This document shows positions 17,786 to 26,553 of a stretch of 57,999 nt of DNA, piece after piece; positions within the stretch are counted from its first letter, which is position 1; every line of letters starts with the position of its first letter. The position numbers and the translations under genes are program-made. The stretch lies in assembly GCA_963929915.1 (NCBI GenBank), contig CAWVJY010000009.1, forward strand, positions 1-57,999, in the 5' to 3' direction. Below the pieces are notes generated by a model that had not been told where the DNA came from, searched no databases, and saw nothing but the letters and a program-made list of their open reading frames with translations. Source of the DNA: CAG-273 sp963929915 (GTDB lineage: Bacteria > Bacillota > Clostridia > TANB77 > CAG-508).

Positions 17786-18328
17786 TTAGTTTGCTACAAT
17801 AACCATAGAATGTCTAATAACCTTGTTTCCTATTTTATAGCCTTTTCTATATTCTTGTACAATTTCTTTTTCTCCTTTTGTATCATCTTGCACACTACTT
17901 ACTGCCTCATGAAACTCTGGGTCAAATGTTTGTCCTACTGCTTCAATTGCTTGCACTCCATTGTTTGAAAGGACATCTTGAAATTGTTTTAATACAAGTT
18001 CTATTCCTTTTTTGTATTCTTCATCTTTTGTTTCTACTTCTGCTGCTTTTTCTAAATTATCAATTACTGGTAAGAAGCCTGAAACTACATCTGCCATAAT
18101 AGAATTGTATAATTCTGTTTTTTCTTTGGCACTTCTTTTTTTGTAATTATCAAATTCTGCTGCCACTCTTTTTAGTCTATCTTCTGTTTCTTCTAACTGG
18201 ATTTTGAGTGTTTCTACTTTTTTATTTGCTTCTATTTTTTCATCTGCGTTTTGACTTTGCTTGTTTGAATTTTTTTCCATATTGCTCTTGGTGTCATTTT
18301 CTTCTTGATTTTTCTTTTCTTTTTCCAC
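17786..18328 (-). CDS. grpE: Nucleotide exchange factor GrpE
   Basis: Releases ADP from DnaK. Seen in 180 aa: a polar N-terminus, a long coiled coil (residues 28-80, LKIQLEETEDRLKRVAAEFDNYKKRSAKE, with the family motif AEFDNYKKR), and a C-terminal beta domain ending in YRKGYKIGNKVIRHSMVIVAN, the GrpE signature (GY..g.rviRpa.V.V). It starts with GTG at 18328, preceded by GAGGAAGG with 7 bases of spacing. The start lies 12 bases after the hrcA stop. Second gene of the heat-shock operon. Confidence 0.97.
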   Translation of the reverse strand: MEKEKKNQEENDTKSNMEKNSNKQSQNADEKIEANKKVETLKIQLEETEDRLKRVAAEFDNYKKRSAKEKTELYNSIMADVVSGFLPVIDNLEKAAEVETKDEEYKKGIELVLKQFQDVLSNNGVQAIEAVGQTFDPEFHEAVSSVQDDTKGEKEIVQEYRKGYKIGNKVIRHSMVIVAN

Positions 18329-18340
18329 TTAAAACCTTCC

Positions 18341-19345
18341 TCACTTTCCATTTAATTTTTTGCTAATATATTTCATTACTGAAATTACCTTAGAATAGTC
18401 CATTCTTTTCGGTCCAATAATTCCAATAGTGCCTAAATCCTTATTCTGATATCGATGCTTAAAAGTAATAATACTAAAGTCTTTTAATTGTTCATTATCA
18501 TTTTCATCACCAATATATACATTAATATCTTTGGCAAACCCAGTATTTAATAAGTCTAGCATAATTTCTTTTGTATCAATTAAATTGATAAAGTTTTTAG
18601 CGACTTCTAAGCTCTTAAATTCTGGTAATTCAAAAGATTTGTTAGCTCCTTCTAAGTAAAAATTACTATCTTCATTAATTACTCTATCTAATTGTTCCAT
18701 GATTGGTTTAATTACTTTTAAACTATAATTCATTTCAGAAAAGATGTATTCTTCTAAAGGTTTATCAATTGCTTCTAGCGGCTTGCCTTTTAATTTGTTG
18801 TTAAAAATAAAATTTAAAGTACTTACTTGTTCTTCTGTAATATCTTCGTCAAATTTAATAATGGTTTCTTTAATAATACCGGTATCAGTTAAAATAACTG
18901 CCATAAGCATTCTTTGCCCTAGTAAAACAAATTTTACCTCTTCAATGTTTTGTAAATTTGTTTTTGGTCCTACAGAAACAGAAGTATAATGTGTTACCTC
19001 TGACAAAGTGTTTGTAGCAATTTTGGTTAGTTCTTCTATTTCGTTTACTCTAGTTTCTAATTTAGATTGAATATATTTAATTTCTTCTAAACTAATATCA
19101 TCTTCTTTTAGTAATTCATTTACATACAATCTATAGCCTTGTGCAGATGGAACTCTTCCACTAGAAGTATGGGGTTTATCTAAATATCCGCTCTTTTCTA
19201 GTTCTGCCATTTCGTTTCTAATAGTTGCACTACTACAATCTAAACCATATTTTTGTACTAAAGCTCCTGAACTTACAGGCTCTGCTGTACTAATGTACTC
19301 ATCAATAATAGCTTGTAAAATTCTTTTTTTTCTTTCATCTAACAT
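18341..19345 (-). CDS. hrcA: Heat-inducible transcription repressor HrcA
   Basis: Represses class I heat-shock operons by binding CIRCE; its activity depends on GroEL. Seen in 334 aa: an N-terminal winged helix (residues 1-70, YGLDCSSATIRNEMAELEKSGYLDKPHTSSGRVPS, a very conserved stretch), the dimerisation and regulatory region, and the C-terminal FKHRYQNKDLGTIGIIGPKRMDYSKVI motif. First gene of the operon. AGAGGTG lies before the ATG. A CIRCE site lies 50 bases upstream and a second CIRCE-like site overlaps the -35 box, so it should repress itself. Confidence 0.97.
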   Translation of the reverse strand: MLDERKKRILQAIIDEYISTAEPVSSGALVQKYGLDCSSATIRNEMAELEKSGYLDKPHTSSGRVPSAQGYRLYVNELLKEDDISLEEIKYIQSKLETRVNEIEELTKIATNTLSEVTHYTSVSVGPKTNLQNIEEVKFVLLGQRMLMAVILTDTGIIKETIIKFDEDITEEQVSTLNFIFNNKLKGKPLEAIDKPLEEYIFSEMNYSLKVIKPIMEQLDRVINEDSNFYLEGANKSFELPEFKSLEVAKNFINLIDTKEIMLDLLNTGFAKDINVYIGDENDNEQLKDFSIITFKHRYQNKDLGTIGIIGPKRMDYSKVISVMKYISKKLNGK

Positions 19346-19394
19346 TTAGAATTTCACCTCTTTTTTAGATGAGATAGATTTTTTTGCTTCTTTT

Positions 19395-19421
19395 TTAGCA
19401 CTCTTTGTTTTAGTTTGCTAA
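19395..19421 (-). promoter_or_regulatory. CIRCE operator
   Basis: TTAGCACTC, 9 bases, GTTTGCTAA. The left arm is perfect; the right arm differs from GAGTGCTAA at two positions. It lies just after the predicted start site of the hrcA operon. Confidence 0.88.
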
Positions 19422-19430
19422 ACTTTTTAT

Positions 19431-19459
19431 ATATTATATCCATTTTTAGCAATTGTCAA
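19431..19459 (-). promoter_or_regulatory. hrcA operon promoter
   Basis: On the minus strand: TTGACA (19454-19459), 17 bp, TAATAT (19431-19436); a TATAAT at 15-bp spacing overlaps. Transcription should start near 19424, inside or just before the CIRCE. Confidence 0.7.
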
Positions 19460-19472
19460 TAGTTATTGCTAA
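19446..19472 (-). promoter_or_regulatory. Second CIRCE-like operator over the -35 box
   Basis: TTAGCAATT, 9 bases, TATTGCTAA: the same 9-9-9 layout as CIRCE, keeping the outer TTAGCA and TGCTAA. Its right arm begins beyond the -35 hexamer, which sits in the spacer. Confidence 0.55.
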
Positions 19473-19505
19473 AAAGTTGTGTGAATTTTTTGTGAAAACC
19501 AAATA

Positions 19506-19538
19506 AACTGTAGAATGAATTTAATTCACTCTACAGTT
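19506..19538 (-). terminator. Hairpin terminator after the DUF4190 gene
   Basis: AACTGTAGAxTGAATT with its complement; moderate T-rich stretches on both sides, so possibly bidirectional. Confidence 0.65.
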
Positions 19539-19580
19539 ACTATTTTTTAGATTTTAAATTTAAATTCTAATTTATTGCAT

Positions 19581-19877
19581 TTAAGCAGCTAATTGCATAA
19601 CTTGTAGTATTACATTTAGTGAAACAGCAACAATATCAAATACACCTATTACAATACCAGCAATAGCAAAACCTTTTAATTTTTCTGTTTCTTTGTTGAA
19701 TTTAACAAGTCCTATAATACCAGTAATAAGAGCCACTATTCCACATGGTAGTCCTGCAACAAGTAATCCTACTAATGAAAAAATAAAACTGATTAATCCA
19801 AAAGCATTTACTTTTTTTGCTCCATTATTATTTTGATTTACGCCATTTTGTTGAATTGGGTTATTGTTTTCTTCCAT
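19581..19877 (-). CDS. DUF4190-type small membrane protein
   Basis: 98 aa with two membrane helices: AFGLISFIFSLVGLLVAGLPCGIVALITGIIGLV (hairpin) and FAIAGIVIGVFDIVAVSLNVI. The pattern of short G/A-rich helices with a polar Asn/Gln-rich N-terminus (NNNPIQQNGVNQNNNG) is typical of DUF4190 proteins, whose function is unknown. The start is the second ATG (19877), because GGAGGAG lies between it and the in-frame ATG at 19892. It is separated from hemW and hrcA by AT-rich gaps and seems to be its own unit. Confidence 0.75.
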   Translation of the reverse strand: MEENNNPIQQNGVNQNNNGAKKVNAFGLISFIFSLVGLLVAGLPCGIVALITGIIGLVKFNKETEKLKGFAIAGIVIGVFDIVAVSLNVILQVMQLAA

Positions 19878-20036
19878 ACTTTTCTCCTCCATTATTTTCT
19901 ATATTTCTATGTTTATGTTTAGATAAAAAAATTATACATGACTTTTTTAAGAATTACAAGTATTTTTCTATTTTTTCTTAAATTAAAATTTGTATTTAGC
20001 TTTTCACTTGACGAAATATTAAATTTGCTATTTGTA

Positions 20037-21218
20037 TTACACAAACTCTTCCCAAACTAAATTTGCTAAATCTAAACCTTTATTAGTCAATCTAATCCAG
20101 TCCCCATCTATTTCTAATAAATCTTCTTTTACTAACTTTTCTAATTCTTGATGATATAAATAGATTGGATTTTCTATAAATTTATTCTTGAATTCTTGTA
20201 TACTAACTCCTTGAATTTTTCTTAAACCTAAGAGCATATATTCTTTTTGCTTTGTAGTAGAAGTTTGCTTTTCATGGAAGACAAGGTTATCTTCTGGTTT
20301 TCCTATTTTAAAATTTTGAATATATTCTTCTATAGTTTCTATATTAGAATATCTCACACCATTGGTATAAGAATGTGCAGCTACTCCAAAACCAATATAT
20401 TCTTTTTGATTCCAACAATCCATGTTATGTTTCGATTCATATCCTTCTTTAGCAAAGTTAGAAATCTCATAATGCACATACCCATTTTGTTCTAACTTTT
20501 CTTTTACTTTCCAATACATTTTTCTTTCTAATTCTTCTGCTGGAAGTTTTAAAGTACCATTCTCTATTTGTTTCTGTAGTTTTGTATTTTCTTCTACAAT
20601 AAGAGAATAAACTGAAATATGTTCTGGTTCTAAAGAAATAATTTCTTCTAAACTATCTTCTACTTCTAAAAGAGTTTGGTCTGGCAAGCCAATCATAAGG
20701 TCCACATTAATATTTTGAAAACCTACTTGCCTTGCGAAACGATAAGTGTCTAAAAAATCGTAGTAGGTATGTATTCTTCCTATTGTTTGTAATAAATGTT
20801 CATTGGTAGATTGTAGACCTATACTTAAGCGATTGATTCCTGCTTTTTTATAGTCTTCCAATTTTTCCATAGTAACTGTTCCTGGGTTTACTTCTATGGT
20901 AATTTCTGCTTGAGGCTCTATTTTGTAACATTGTTTTATGTTTTCTAAAATTTGCACAATATATCCGCTATCTATAAAAGAAGGAGTTCCTCCTCCAATA
21001 TAAATGGTTTTAATCAAAAATAAATCATCTAAGTTAGATTCTGCATCTTTTTGATTTGCTTTCCCCACTTCTTGTATTTCTTGTAATAAATATTGGATAT
21101 ATTCTGAAATAAAATTTTCTTTATTTTCATATGAACAAAAATCACAATAATTACATTTTCTTTTGCAAAATGGAATATGTACATAAATTCCTATTTCTTT
21201 TTGTTTCAAATTTCTCAT
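20037..21218 (-). CDS. hemW: HemW-like radical SAM protein
   Basis: Radical SAM protein of the HemN/HemW group, thought to handle heme transfer and not to be a true coproporphyrinogen oxidase. Seen in 393 aa: IYVHIPFCKRKCNYCDFCSY with the CxxxCxxC iron-sulfur site near residue 20, IYIGGGTPSFI, the NPGT motif in EVNPGTVTMEKL, and QSTNEHLLQTIGRIH. A C-terminal HemN_C-like winged-helix region follows. The CxxxCxxCxFC spacing fits HemW. AAGGAAGG precedes the ATG. It follows whiA by 10 bases, so prmC-whiA-hemW probably form one operon. Confidence 0.92.
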   Translation of the reverse strand: MRNLKQKEIGIYVHIPFCKRKCNYCDFCSYENKENFISEYIQYLLQEIQEVGKANQKDAESNLDDLFLIKTIYIGGGTPSFIDSGYIVQILENIKQCYKIEPQAEITIEVNPGTVTMEKLEDYKKAGINRLSIGLQSTNEHLLQTIGRIHTYYDFLDTYRFARQVGFQNINVDLMIGLPDQTLLEVEDSLEEIISLEPEHISVYSLIVEENTKLQKQIENGTLKLPAEELERKMYWKVKEKLEQNGYVHYEISNFAKEGYESKHNMDCWNQKEYIGFGVAAHSYTNGVRYSNIETIEEYIQNFKIGKPEDNLVFHEKQTSTTKQKEYMLLGLRKIQGVSIQEFKNKFIENPIYLYHQELEKLVKEDLLEIDGDWIRLTNKGLDLANLVWEEFV

Positions 21219-21228
21219 CCTTCCTTTA

Positions 21229-22130
21229 TTAGTTTTTCTCTTTTAACTCTTCTACTATTCTTTCTATTGCTTGGAATCTATGGTTTACTCCGGACTTTCC
21301 AATTGGCTTTGCTAGCATATTTCCTAATTCTGCTAAAGAAGCTTCTGGGTTTTCTAGCCTTACTTTTGCAATTTCTTGTAAAGGTTCTGATAATGTTTCT
21401 AGCTTTCCAATTGATTGTAAATATTGAATATTTTCTATTTGTTGCAAAGCTGCATTTACGGTTTTATTTAAATTAGCGGTTTCGCAATTTACTTTTCTAT
21501 TTACTTGATTTCTAATATCACGGTAAACTCTAATTTCTTCAAAATGAAGTACAGAACGGCTAGTCCCAATTAGTGCTAAAAATTTAGAAATTTCATCTCC
21601 ATCTTTCATATATAAAGAATAATTTTTACTTTTCTTCATTTCTCCAAAAGTAATTTCATAATAGGTTAAAATATCTTCTATGATAGCTATATTTTTAGCT
21701 TCAGAAAATGAATTTCTAAATGATAAGTGTTTTTAGGATTTGCAATAGAGCCTCCTCCTAAAAAGCATCCCCTTACAAATGCTTTAGCTAGCATTTCATC
21801 TTTCTTTATCGTGTCTTCTAGCATCTCTTTATTTAATACAATTTCATTATTTTGATAAGAAACCTCTGGTAATTCTAATTTTTCATTTAAGGTAATGCAA
21901 AATTTTTTTCCTATCATTTCAATTTCATAATTTTGATATTGTAAATTGCTAATTAATTTACTAAAACGATTAATATTATATTCATTTTCGGTTGCAAATT
22001 TTAGCTTATTTTTTTCTAATACTGCAGAACCTGTGGAAAGATAGCCTAAAATTTCGTATTTTACAATTTGTTTATTAGCTAAATTAGTAAGTTTACTAAG
22101 TTCTTCTTTTACTTTGCTAGAAAAAGACAT
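21229..22130 (-). pseudogene. whiA: WhiA regulator, split by one frameshift
   Basis: DNA-binding protein linked to cell division (homing-endonuclease-like N-terminal domain plus helix-turn-helix). The first frame, 22130 to 21687, starts MSFSSKVKEELSKLTNLAN and holds FVRGCFLGGGSIANPKNTYHLEIHF. The second frame, down to 21229, continues EAKNIAIIEDILTYYEI, then YMKDGDEISKFLALIGTSRSVLHFE and the C-terminal motif AKPIGKSGVNHRFQAIE. Adding one base to the A4 run at 21705-21708 joins them into a normal protein of about 300 aa. Everything else looks intact, so this may be a sequencing error. Lies between prmC and hemW. Confidence 0.9.
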
Positions 22131-22144
22131 CTATTTTCACCTGC

Positions 22145-23116
22145 CTATCCTATATTTTCATTTTCTTTCTGAAAGACTAAAACTCTATCATTACCACCTA
22201 AATCTTGAATAGCCTGTAATGTAACTGTTTTCCATTTTTTTGTTTGCTCGGCTATTGTTAAAACAGAATTTGCTTGATTATATCCAATTTCTAAAACTAA
22301 ATAACCATTTGTTTTTAAATAGAAATGTGCTTCTTCTAAGATTTTACGATAAAACAAAAGCCCATCTTCTCCGCCATCTAGAGCAATTTTGGGTTCTTGT
22401 TGTACTTCTTTAGATAGCCTTGCTATTTGATTTGTTTCAATATATGGTGGATTAGATACAATGATAGCAAATTCATTTTTAGGTAAAGTTTCAAATAAAT
22501 CGGATTGTATGATTTTAACTTTATCTTGTACTTTATTTTGAATTGCATTTTTTTGTGCTATTTTTAAAGCTTTTTCTTGTATATCACTTAAAACTATGTT
22601 GGCGTTATCTATGTTGTTCGCATCTAAATTTTTAGCAATAGAAATCCCTATACAACCACTGCCTGTACATAGGTCCAAAATACACAATTCATTATTTTGC
22701 ATCATTTCTCTTCCTTTTAATTTTTGTTTCGTATTAGAAAATTTTTCTGCTATGTGTATGCTTGTTTTGTATAAAAAATTTAATTTGTTATTTATTAATC
22801 GTATGGCAGTTTCTACTACTATTTCTGTGTCTGGTTGTGGAATTAACACATTTTCATCTACATAGAATTCTAATCCCATGAATTCTTGCCTATGTGTAAT
22901 ATATTGTATTGGCATTCCTTTTTTTATTTTTTCAATTTGCATTGCATACTCTTTTTGTTTTTCTAAGCTTACTTCTTCTAATTCATTGCTAATCATTTGG
23001 CTTCTTGTCTGTTTTAGCACAAATTCCATTAGCCTTCTTGCTTTTATAGAAGGTTCTTGTACCTGTTCTTTTTCCAATTCCTTTTTTGCCCATAAATATA
23101 GTTCTTTTTGGTTCAT
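22145..23116 (-). CDS. prmC: Release factor glutamine methyltransferase PrmC
   Basis: Methylates the Gln of the GGQ motif of release factors. Seen in 323 aa: an N-terminal helical domain (MNQKELYLWAKKELEKE), MPIQYITHRQEFMGLEFYVDENVLIPQPDTE, the SAM-binding motif ILDLCTGSGCIGISIA, and the catalytic NPPY in IIVSNPPYIET. A Lys/Asn-rich insert of about 35 aa (FLYKTSIHIAEKFSNTKQKL) separates the two halves and makes it longer than the usual 280 aa. The upstream Shine-Dalgarno is weak (GAGAG). First gene of prmC-whiA-hemW. Confidence 0.95.
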   Translation of the reverse strand: MNQKELYLWAKKELEKEQVQEPSIKARRLMEFVLKQTRSQMISNELEEVSLEKQKEYAMQIEKIKKGMPIQYITHRQEFMGLEFYVDENVLIPQPDTEIVVETAIRLINNKLNFLYKTSIHIAEKFSNTKQKLKGREMMQNNELCILDLCTGSGCIGISIAKNLDANNIDNANIVLSDIQEKALKIAQKNAIQNKVQDKVKIIQSDLFETLPKNEFAIIVSNPPYIETNQIARLSKEVQQEPKIALDGGEDGLLFYRKILEEAHFYLKTNGYLVLEIGYNQANSVLTIAEQTKKWKTVTLQAIQDLGGNDRVLVFQKENENIG

Positions 23117-23300
23117 TTTTTCTCTCTTTTTTAATTTTTTAGTTTCTTTTCATTTTTTTACTTTCTTATTATTTCATCTATTTTTTATTATTTAACATTT
23201 ACTTTTTAATTTACTCTTTTTATTTTTACCCAAATATATAATAATTTTTTAAATTATATCATTATTTTAGTTAAAACACAATGTTTCAATACAACAAAAT

Positions 23301-23505
23301 ACCCCGCTTTAGCCGTAAGGTGAATGAAATTTTAAGGACCTGCTTTCACAGGTGGGTGTCTTGTTGAATGCTCCTGGGTTTCTTATTCAATATAGATAAG
23401 CATACACGCCACATTCAAAGGCGGACTCCCTTTTTAAATTTGTTGGTTCTAAAATTCCAGTCTACACGCACTATGCAGGGAAAAATAAATTCTATTTAAT
23501 TGTTA
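23301..23505 (-). ncRNA. ssrS: Probable 6S RNA
   Basis: 6S RNA mimics an open promoter and holds RNA polymerase in stationary phase. On the minus strand a strong promoter feeds a gene-free 200-base region whose ends pair (CCCTGC near 23480 with GCGGGG near 23302). It carries short motifs that also occur in E. coli 6S RNA in the same order: GAATGTGGCG (23416-23425 region), CCTTAAAA and ATTCACCTT. A GC-rich hairpin, CCACCTGTGAAAGCAGG, lies between. The rest of 23117-23690 is AT-rich. The call rests on memory of 6S features, without a covariance search. Confidence 0.55.
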
Positions 23506-23510
23506 ATAAT

Positions 23511-23539
23511 ATCTTAGCATATTTTTTTATAAGTTGCAA
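23511..23539 (-). promoter_or_regulatory. Promoter of the probable 6S RNA
   Basis: Minus strand: TTGCAA (23534-23539), 17 bp, TAAGAT (23511-23516). Confidence 0.7.
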
Positions 23540-23691
23540 ATGTTTTTTCTTCCAATTTTATTCAAGAAGAATGGTTATCTCTTATTTTCTTTTGTTTTCT
23601 TATTTATTAATCCCATTTATTTATATTTTTATACTTGCATTTTTTATTTTGTTATGATATTGTGAAATTATTATAAGTGTATGGTGATAAG

Positions 23692-24645
23692 ATGAAATCA
23701 AAAGAAAAAATAGAAAAAGAAAATAGAAAAGACAAGAAAAATTCAAGTTCCAATTTATTCATTTTTTTGAAAAAACATTGGCTATTATTACTACTTTTGT
23801 TACTTTGCCTCATTATTATTTTCTCGTTAACTTTTTATTTAATTACTAATTGGATAGGAAAAAGAAAGTTTGAGAAAGAAATAGAAGAAATAGCAAGCAT
23901 TAATGAAAATCCTCTTATTTCTTTGGAAAAAATTTATTGTTATAGTAGTGCAACTGCTACTAACAATGCAGAAAATAAAGCTATGTGGGATTTAGATGTT
24001 AGCCAATATACAGATATTGCCCTTTTCCTTAGTATTTATGTAGAAAATAAGGTTACGGATGGAAATAATATTATAGTAGAACGTACTCCTAAAAACACAA
24101 TATCCCAAATTTATATTGATCAAATACAATTTGCTAATAATAGTAACTCTTACACGGATGCTAGCAATAACATTACTTTAAGCTATCTTCCTTTATCACA
24201 ATTTGGAGAAGTAGAAACAGAAGAGCAATCCATTCCTGAACAACAAGAAGAAACAATTTTTTTTGAAGTTGTAGATGATTCCAGCCAAATTGTAAATAAT
24301 AATTTTATATTAGATAAACCTATTGTTGATAAATACCTTACTTTACCTCTTACTCTTCGTTATCTGAACTATCATTGTAAAACAAATGCTTCTATTAGTG
24401 ATATTGATACCCCTTTAAGTTTTAATGGTAGTTTATTAAAAAGAGCAGGAATTCCTCTTGCTGATATTAAAAATGAAATTACTTTTACCATACATGTTGT
24501 TAACCAATTGCAAGAAGAATATGTTTACCATGTTAATTTAGAAATACCTTTACAAAATGATGATAACTCCCAAAATATTTATGATGGTAGTTATACTTTT
24601 GAAAAAGAGTTAAAAAATAGTTATTTCTATTTAAAATTTCAATAA
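23692..24645 (+). CDS. Single-pass membrane protein, unknown
   Basis: 317 aa, unknown family. A Lys-rich cytoplasmic start (KEKIEKENRKDKKN), one strong membrane helix (WLLLLLLLLCLIIIFSLTFYLI, about residues 29-52), then about 260 residues predicted outside the cell, rich in Asn, Ser, Thr and acidic residues, with beta-strand character. Cysteines are few. The start is placed at ATG 23692 because GGTGATAAG lies before it; ATG 23677 is an alternative. No conserved motif is recognised. It stands alone on the plus strand with a clear terminator behind it. An envelope or secreted-domain role is the most that can be said. Confidence 0.7.
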   Translation: MKSKEKIEKENRKDKKNSSSNLFIFLKKHWLLLLLLLLCLIIIFSLTFYLITNWIGKRKFEKEIEEIASINENPLISLEKIYCYSSATATNNAENKAMWDLDVSQYTDIALFLSIYVENKVTDGNNIIVERTPKNTISQIYIDQIQFANNSNSYTDASNNITLSYLPLSQFGEVETEEQSIPEQQEETIFFEVVDDSSQIVNNNFILDKPIVDKYLTLPLTLRYLNYHCKTNASISDIDTPLSFNGSLLKRAGIPLADIKNEITFTIHVVNQLQEEYVYHVNLEIPLQNDDNSQNIYDGSYTFEKELKNSYFYLKFQ

Positions 24646-24727
24646 TTTTTTTATGCTTTGGTCTATTTTTTGCATAATTTATGAAAGTGAACTTAGTTGA
24701 ATTAAAATAAATTGATTTTTTTACTAT

Positions 24728-24765
24728 AAAAAACTGAAGAATTTTAATTTCTTCAGTTTTTCTTG
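24728..24765 (+). terminator. Intrinsic terminator
   Basis: AAAAACTGAAGAA and TTCTTCAGTTTTT form a perfect 13-bp stem. Runs of A and T on both sides suit both the plus-strand gene and the minus-strand gene that converge here. Confidence 0.85.
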
Positions 24766-24832
24766 TTTTTGAAAATTTAACCTTATATTTTAAGTTTCAA
24801 AATTTATATTGGAAAATTTGAATTTACTTTAC

Positions 24833-25327
24833 TTATTGTTGTGCTTCTATTGTATAATCTTTTGCATTTACAATATCAGCAGTAGCTTGTGCATTAAGTT
24901 GGTCTGTTTCTCCTGGTTCTAAATCTGGAAGTACTGCGTTTAATTCTGTAATTACTTCTCCATTTTCTCCCAATAATGTTAATTTTACAACTTCTGGCTG
25001 AGTGGCTGTAGTTCCTACATTTTTAACATCTGCTAAGAAGACACTGTTACCATTTGAATTACTAGTAAATTGAACATTACTGATTTCTAATGTTTTATAA
25101 GTTTTTACACTTTGTAAATCTTCACTATTATTTAGTTTTGTTCCACCATTTAATTCTGTAACATATTGTTCTTCATTTTGTGTAGCAGTATTTGTTGTTG
25201 GAGTATTTAGAGTATTGGTATTATCATTTCCTCCATTTCCAAAACTTTTTACACAAATTACAATAATTAAAATAAGTAGCATAATTCCTACAATTGTAAA
25301 AATTATTTTTCTCTCCTTTGGTGTCAT
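24833..25327 (-). CDS. Membrane-anchored FxLYD-like protein
   Basis: 164 aa. The start is ATG 25327 (MTPKERKIIFTIVG), preceded by AAGGAGG; an upstream in-frame ATG at 25414 has no such site. Seen: one N-terminal membrane anchor (IIFTIVGIMLLILIIVICV), a Thr/Asn-rich linker (NTLNTPTTNTATQNEE), and an external domain with LEISNVQFTSNSNGNSVFLADVKNVG followed by GENGEVITELNAVLPDLEPGE. That pattern is typical of FxLYD-type immunoglobulin-like domains of Firmicutes. Function unknown; probably faces the cell wall. Confidence 0.75.
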   Translation of the reverse strand: MTPKERKIIFTIVGIMLLILIIVICVKSFGNGGNDNTNTLNTPTTNTATQNEEQYVTELNGGTKLNNSEDLQSVKTYKTLEISNVQFTSNSNGNSVFLADVKNVGTTATQPEVVKLTLLGENGEVITELNAVLPDLEPGETDQLNAQATADIVNAKDYTIEAQQ

Positions 25328-25450
25328 TAGTTTTCCTCCTTTCCCTTTTTCTTTTTGTAAAATTACATCTATATTATAACTATGTTTTTTATAAATGTAA
25401 AGAGTAGAAATCAATTTTCAACAAATTTTCAGATTTGTAGTATGAAGATT

Positions 25451-26335
25451 TTATATTTCTTTTACAACAAGCTCTCTTTTTAAAAGTTGCTCTTTTACTA
25501 CTCCTAAACCTATCCACTCTCCTGTACTTGTTTTTATGTTATAATATCCATTTTCTTGTTTTTTTGATAATTTTACTCCATTTAAGAAAAGTACATATTC
25601 TTTTTGTGTTAAAATTAGTTCTGGTAAAGTTTGAAAAAAACTTTGTATGGAAATTACATGGCTTTGCCAAAACAATGGTTTTTCTTTATTTTCTTCTATT
25701 TGTTCTATAGTTACACTTTTTTCTAACTTAAAGTTACCTACTTGCAAGCGAGTAAGTTCTTTCATATATCCTACTGTTTTTAATTTTTCTGCTATATTTT
25801 CACATAAAGTTCTAATGTAGGTACCTTTAGAACAATGCACACGAAAAGAAATGGTTGCTTCTTGTTTTTTTATTTCTAATAATTGTATTTCATAAATTTC
25901 AATTTCTCTTTTAGGAATCTCTACTTCTTTATTTTCTCTTGCATATTCGTAAAGCTTCTTACCTTTTACTTTAATAGCAGAATAAATAGGAGGTAGTTGT
26001 ATTTGTTTTCCTTGCATAGATTGTAACACTTTTTGTACATTTTCTACTTCTAAATTTTGAAGATTTACTTGCTTTTTTTCTATTACCTTTCCTTCTCCAT
26101 CTGCTGTATCTGTTTTTTCTCCTAGTTGAATAGTAGCTTCATAGACTTTATCATGGTCTATTAAATATTTAGAAAGCTTAGTTCCTTGCCCTAATAACAA
26201 AGGAAGGACACCTGTTGCCATTGGATCCAATGTTCCAGTATGTCCTACTTTTTGATGAGTTATTTTTTTTACTTTTGCTACTATATCATGGGAGGTATAT
26301 TGTTTTGGTTTATTGACAATTAAAATACCGTCCAT
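25451..26335 (-). CDS. truB: tRNA pseudouridine-55 synthase TruB
   Basis: Makes pseudouridine 55 in the T-loop of nearly all tRNAs. Seen in 294 aa: the start MDGILIVNKPKQYTSHDIV, the catalytic motif GHTGTLDPMATGVLPLLLG with the conserved Asp, then RVHCSKGTYIRTLCENIAE, the RNA-binding signature. The C-terminal PUA-like part is short. Last gene of the rimP-to-truB cluster; a family A repeat lies between it and nrnA. AAAGGAT precedes the ATG. Confidence 0.97.
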   Translation of the reverse strand: MDGILIVNKPKQYTSHDIVAKVKKITHQKVGHTGTLDPMATGVLPLLLGQGTKLSKYLIDHDKVYEATIQLGEKTDTADGEGKVIEKKQVNLQNLEVENVQKVLQSMQGKQIQLPPIYSAIKVKGKKLYEYARENKEVEIPKREIEIYEIQLLEIKKQEATISFRVHCSKGTYIRTLCENIAEKLKTVGYMKELTRLQVGNFKLEKSVTIEQIEENKEKPLFWQSHVISIQSFFQTLPELILTQKEYVLFLNGVKLSKKQENGYYNIKTSTGEWIGLGVVKEQLLKRELVVKEI

Positions 26336-26376
26336 TTTTATCCTTTCAAAAAATAAAATCAGTTAATTTGTATAAT

Positions 26377-26522
26377 TTTCCTAAATAATATAATGTTTTT
26401 TCCGTTCCATCCCTACTTCCTAACAGACTTTAAATAAAATTTTATTCCATAAAATTTTATAAAAGTCTGTAAGTCGCTGGTCCCCACAGCCTCACTACAA
26501 AAACATTATATTATTTAGGAAA
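26377..26522 (-). repeat. Structured repeat family A, copy 4
   Basis: 24-bp outer stem (TTTCCTAAATAATATAATG with its perfect complement). Its core, read on the minus strand, has GTAGTGAG then TGTGGGGACCAGCGACTTAC, matching the other copies with changes. The inner arm CAGACTTT pairs with AAAGTCTG. The most diverged copy. Lies between nrnA and truB. Confidence 0.7.
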
Positions 26523-26553
26523 GATAAAATTTCTAAAAAATGATTTTATTTTT

